From GCA-016699975 sp964515255 (lineage in GTDB: Bacteria > Patescibacteriota > Minisyncoccia > Moranbacterales > UBA1568), in NCBI GenBank assembly GCA_964515255.1, contig CAZETL010000042.1, positions 1-7,873 on the forward strand: a stretch of DNA of 7,873 nucleotides, written 5' to 3'. Each line of letters starts with the position of its first letter. The first letter of the stretch is position 1. The position numbers and the translations under genes are program-made. Shown here in pieces: positions 6,545-7,873 of the stretch. A model generated the notes under the pieces. It worked only from the letters and a program-made list of their open reading frames with translations. It made no database searches and had not been told where the DNA came from.

Positions 6545-6548
6545 TCTA
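6520..6548 (-). promoter_or_regulatory. promoter-like site for tRNA-Leu
   Basis: On the minus strand TAGACA (6548-6543, five of six matches to TTGACA) is followed after exactly 17 bases by TTCAAT (6525-6520, four of six matches to TATAAT). Transcription would begin about 6 bases before the mature tRNA 5' end. Spacing and position fit; the -10 is weak. Confidence 0.45.
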
Positions 6549-6676
6549 TTTCTTCGTACATACTAACACCAAAGACAAGAGGACAACGCGCCTCGGGCAG
6601 GGAATGCACAAGGAAACACCTTGCAGAATTCTCCAGTTCACTTAAACAAACCCTTCAACCGAAATGACGATTGAGA

Positions 6677-6700
6677 TTCACTTGAAACGTTTCAAGTGAA
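6677..6700. repeat. perfect 24-bp palindrome downstream of the isomerase
   Basis: The half-site TTCACTTGAAAC (6677-6688) is followed immediately by its exact reverse complement (6689-6700). The centre TGAAACGTTTCA resembles operators of LacI-type regulators, but its place 40 bases past the isomerase stop argues against repression of that gene. As RNA it would form a strong hairpin of about 10 pairs. No T-run follows on either strand, so it is not a standard intrinsic terminator; it might protect or define a 3' end. A partial copy, TTCACTTAAAC, lies at 6637-6647, exactly 40 bases away. Confidence 0.75.
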
Positions 6701-6740
6701 AGATCAGCAAAAACAAATTCTGAGAGAGAAATAGGTCCTC

Positions 6741-7775
6741 CTATGCTAACATCTTTTTCAATTCCTCCACCATATCGACTGGTGTCGGATCAACGCCATA
6801 CCGAAGCGCAAGATGATATGATGCAAAGTCTCCAAGAAATATCGCTCGGAATGTCTTCGTAAAAACGCTCCCCTCCCCCATATCCACCACCTCACAACAA
6901 ACTCCCCTTTTCTCCAGGATGTCTTTTGTTACCACAAATCGCTTCTTCATTTGTTCGTGCGCATCCCGGTCAAACAGGATAATCGGAATAAAATCCGCTT
7001 GTGGATTTGTGAACCCGACCATTTCATTGTGATTGAGTTCTGGGAAAAAGTTCCAGAATGCCGGAGTTTTGGCATTTTCGTTAATCTTTATCTTCCAGAT
7101 CATGGCGACAGATTTGTACGTCGTCCGAGCGTAAATGATTGGTGTGCGCCCGCGCATGGATGCCGAAAGAATCTTTCCCCGATCTTCAAGTGAAGGCATT
7201 TCCTGAGAGAGAGACTCCATTTCGATAAGAAGCTGGGAACGCGTATCCGGAACCATACCCAACTTTACCAAAACGCCGAATACCGCCCCAAAGAAATATC
7301 CCGTTCCTACTCGCGGTTGGAAATTCGGAAACGGCATCGGCAGCTTAATATGAGGTATTCCATGCTCGCGGCATATCTCCTCCAACTTTCCCCCAGAAGA
7401 GATGCCAACTGCCGGAAGATTTCGCTCTATTATCCGTTGGAACGCTGCGATTGTCTCTTCCGTATTCCCAGAGTAAGAACAAATGAAATTCAAACACCCG
7501 GTTCTGGTTGCTTCATGCGGGAGACCATAGGATCGGTTTTGATACACCGCGATCGGATGCTTCCCATCGAATTTCGCAAAGTAATCCGAGAGATAGATAC
7601 GGAGGAGGTTCCCCGGCAAAGCAGACCCTCCCATCCCGGAAATCTCGATTGAATCAAAAATTCCCGGAATATCCACGCTCATCCCAAGGTCAAAACCCAC
7701 GCGAAACTGCGAAGGAGATTCGAGAATCATTTTTCGAAAATCAGATGGATCCTGATCCTGGTTTATTTCAGACAT
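6741..7775 (-). CDS. bifunctional phosphoglucose/phosphomannose isomerase (SIS domain)
   Basis: This enzyme interconverts fructose 6-phosphate with glucose 6-phosphate and with mannose 6-phosphate, linking glycolysis to nucleotide-sugar and glycan synthesis in the cytoplasm. The protein has 344 residues, within the family range. Two SIS half-domains are visible: the N-terminal one with SGMGGSALPGN (46-56) and SYSGNTEET (100-108) binding the sugar phosphate, then FQPRVGTGYFFG (152-163), and the C-terminal PGI/PMI domain. NENAK (232-236) and FPELNHNE (244-251) give Glu233 and His249, spaced 16 apart like the catalytic Glu203 and His219 I recall for the Pyrobaculum aerophilum enzyme. A lysine at 340 or 341 in VEELKKML matches its C-terminal catalytic Lys. 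The ATG at 7775 precedes a short polar tail, and no Shine-Dalgarno sequence is seen. It could supply the glucose-phosphate isomerase step if no classical Pgi is encoded, but that needs the rest of the genome. Confidence 0.93.
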   Translation of the reverse strand: MSEINQDQDPSDFRKMILESPSQFRVGFDLGMSVDIPGIFDSIEISGMGGSALPGNLLRIYLSDYFAKFDGKHPIAVYQNRSYGLPHEATRTGCLNFICSYSGNTEETIAAFQRIIERNLPAVGISSGGKLEEICREHGIPHIKLPMPFPNFQPRVGTGYFFGAVFGVLVKLGMVPDTRSQLLIEMESLSQEMPSLEDRGKILSASMRGRTPIIYARTTYKSVAMIWKIKINENAKTPAFWNFFPELNHNEMVGFTNPQADFIPIILFDRDAHEQMKKRFVVTKDILEKRGVCCEVVDMGEGSVFTKTFRAIFLGDFASYHLALRYGVDPTPVDMVEELKKMLA

Positions 7776-7799
7776 ATTTACACATTCGAGAAAGCCGAA

Positions 7800-7873
7800 C
7801 TAAAGAAATGTCTTTGGCAATGCGTTCTCGCTCTGAATATTTATTTCCTCACTCTCCGCGTGTTCATGTACCA
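7800..7873 (-). CDS. possible 3' end of an unidentified gene entering from the right edge
   Basis: One minus-strand frame is open from the window edge to a TAG at 7802-7800 and gives 23 residues of mainly acidic and polar character (VHEHAESEEINIQ followed by ten more). The other two minus frames hit stops sooner. This would place its stop 24 bases before the isomerase start, in line with the tight spacing elsewhere. It is too short to identify and could be non-coding. Confidence 0.3.
   Translation of the reverse strand, partial: VHEHAESEEINIQSENALPKTFL

Larger units (their letters stand above)
6507..6740. other. intergenic stretch between the isomerase and tRNA-Leu
   Basis: No convincing gene lies here on either strand. 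From right to left it holds the 3' end of the isomerase transcript with a T-rich segment, the 24-bp palindrome at 6677-6700, an imperfect hairpin with arms CAAGG/CCTTG at 6609-6623, and the promoter-like site of tRNA-Leu. Confidence 0.7.

Noticed and set aside
6600..6626. Hairpin with arms CAAGG/CCTTG as a terminator of the isomerase transcript
   Set aside because: The stem is only 5 pairs unless a bulge is allowed, and no T-run follows on either strand.
6422..6667. Plus-strand open frame beginning MGEEGLEPSRDCSH
   Set aside because: It is the antisense reading of tRNA-Leu, a well-known source of false proteins of the GEEGLEPS type; the rest has no motif.

Overview
The window looks like an ordinary chromosomal housekeeping segment of a bacterium of the candidate phyla radiation (Patescibacteria, probably Parcubacteria-like). 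This is inferred from the protein types, the near absence of Shine-Dalgarno sequences, the tRNA without an encoded CCA end and the RNase J with a long basic N-terminal tail. Taxonomy cannot be settled by reading alone. Every gene I can support lies on the minus strand, so transcription runs from the right edge to the left edge.

Right part (about 7873 to 6423): a possible fragment of the end of a gene at the edge, then a SIS-domain bifunctional phosphoglucose/phosphomannose isomerase. A 234-base intergenic stretch follows, holding a perfect 24-bp palindrome and a promoter-like site, and then a tRNA-Leu with anticodon CAG. Middle part (6422 to 2950): a 146-base spacer with several hairpins, including a terminator-like hairpin only 24 bases before the next start codon, then a 758-residue RNase J and tryptophanyl-tRNA synthetase. 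Left part (2931 to 131): a membrane-anchored SIMPL-domain protein, an AlkD-type DNA glycosylase, an uncharacterised Trp/Tyr/Arg-rich protein with very strong motifs, and a YdjM-like membrane protein with a conserved His/Asp set. The last 130 bases hold no recognisable gene.

The genes from RNase J to the YdjM-like protein are closely spaced (42, 18, 59, 11 and 70 bases) with no convincing terminator between them, so they may be co-transcribed. The set is a mixture: sugar-phosphate metabolism, translation, RNA decay, cell-envelope proteins and DNA repair. I see no mobile element, CRISPR array, toxin-antitoxin pair or recognisable defence island. I found no clear new system. The points most worth a second look are the RNase J (a 195-residue basic tail, and Tyr where the last metal-binding His is expected), the palindrome after the isomerase, the structured RNase J leader, and the uncharacterised 167-residue protein next to the DNA glycosylase.
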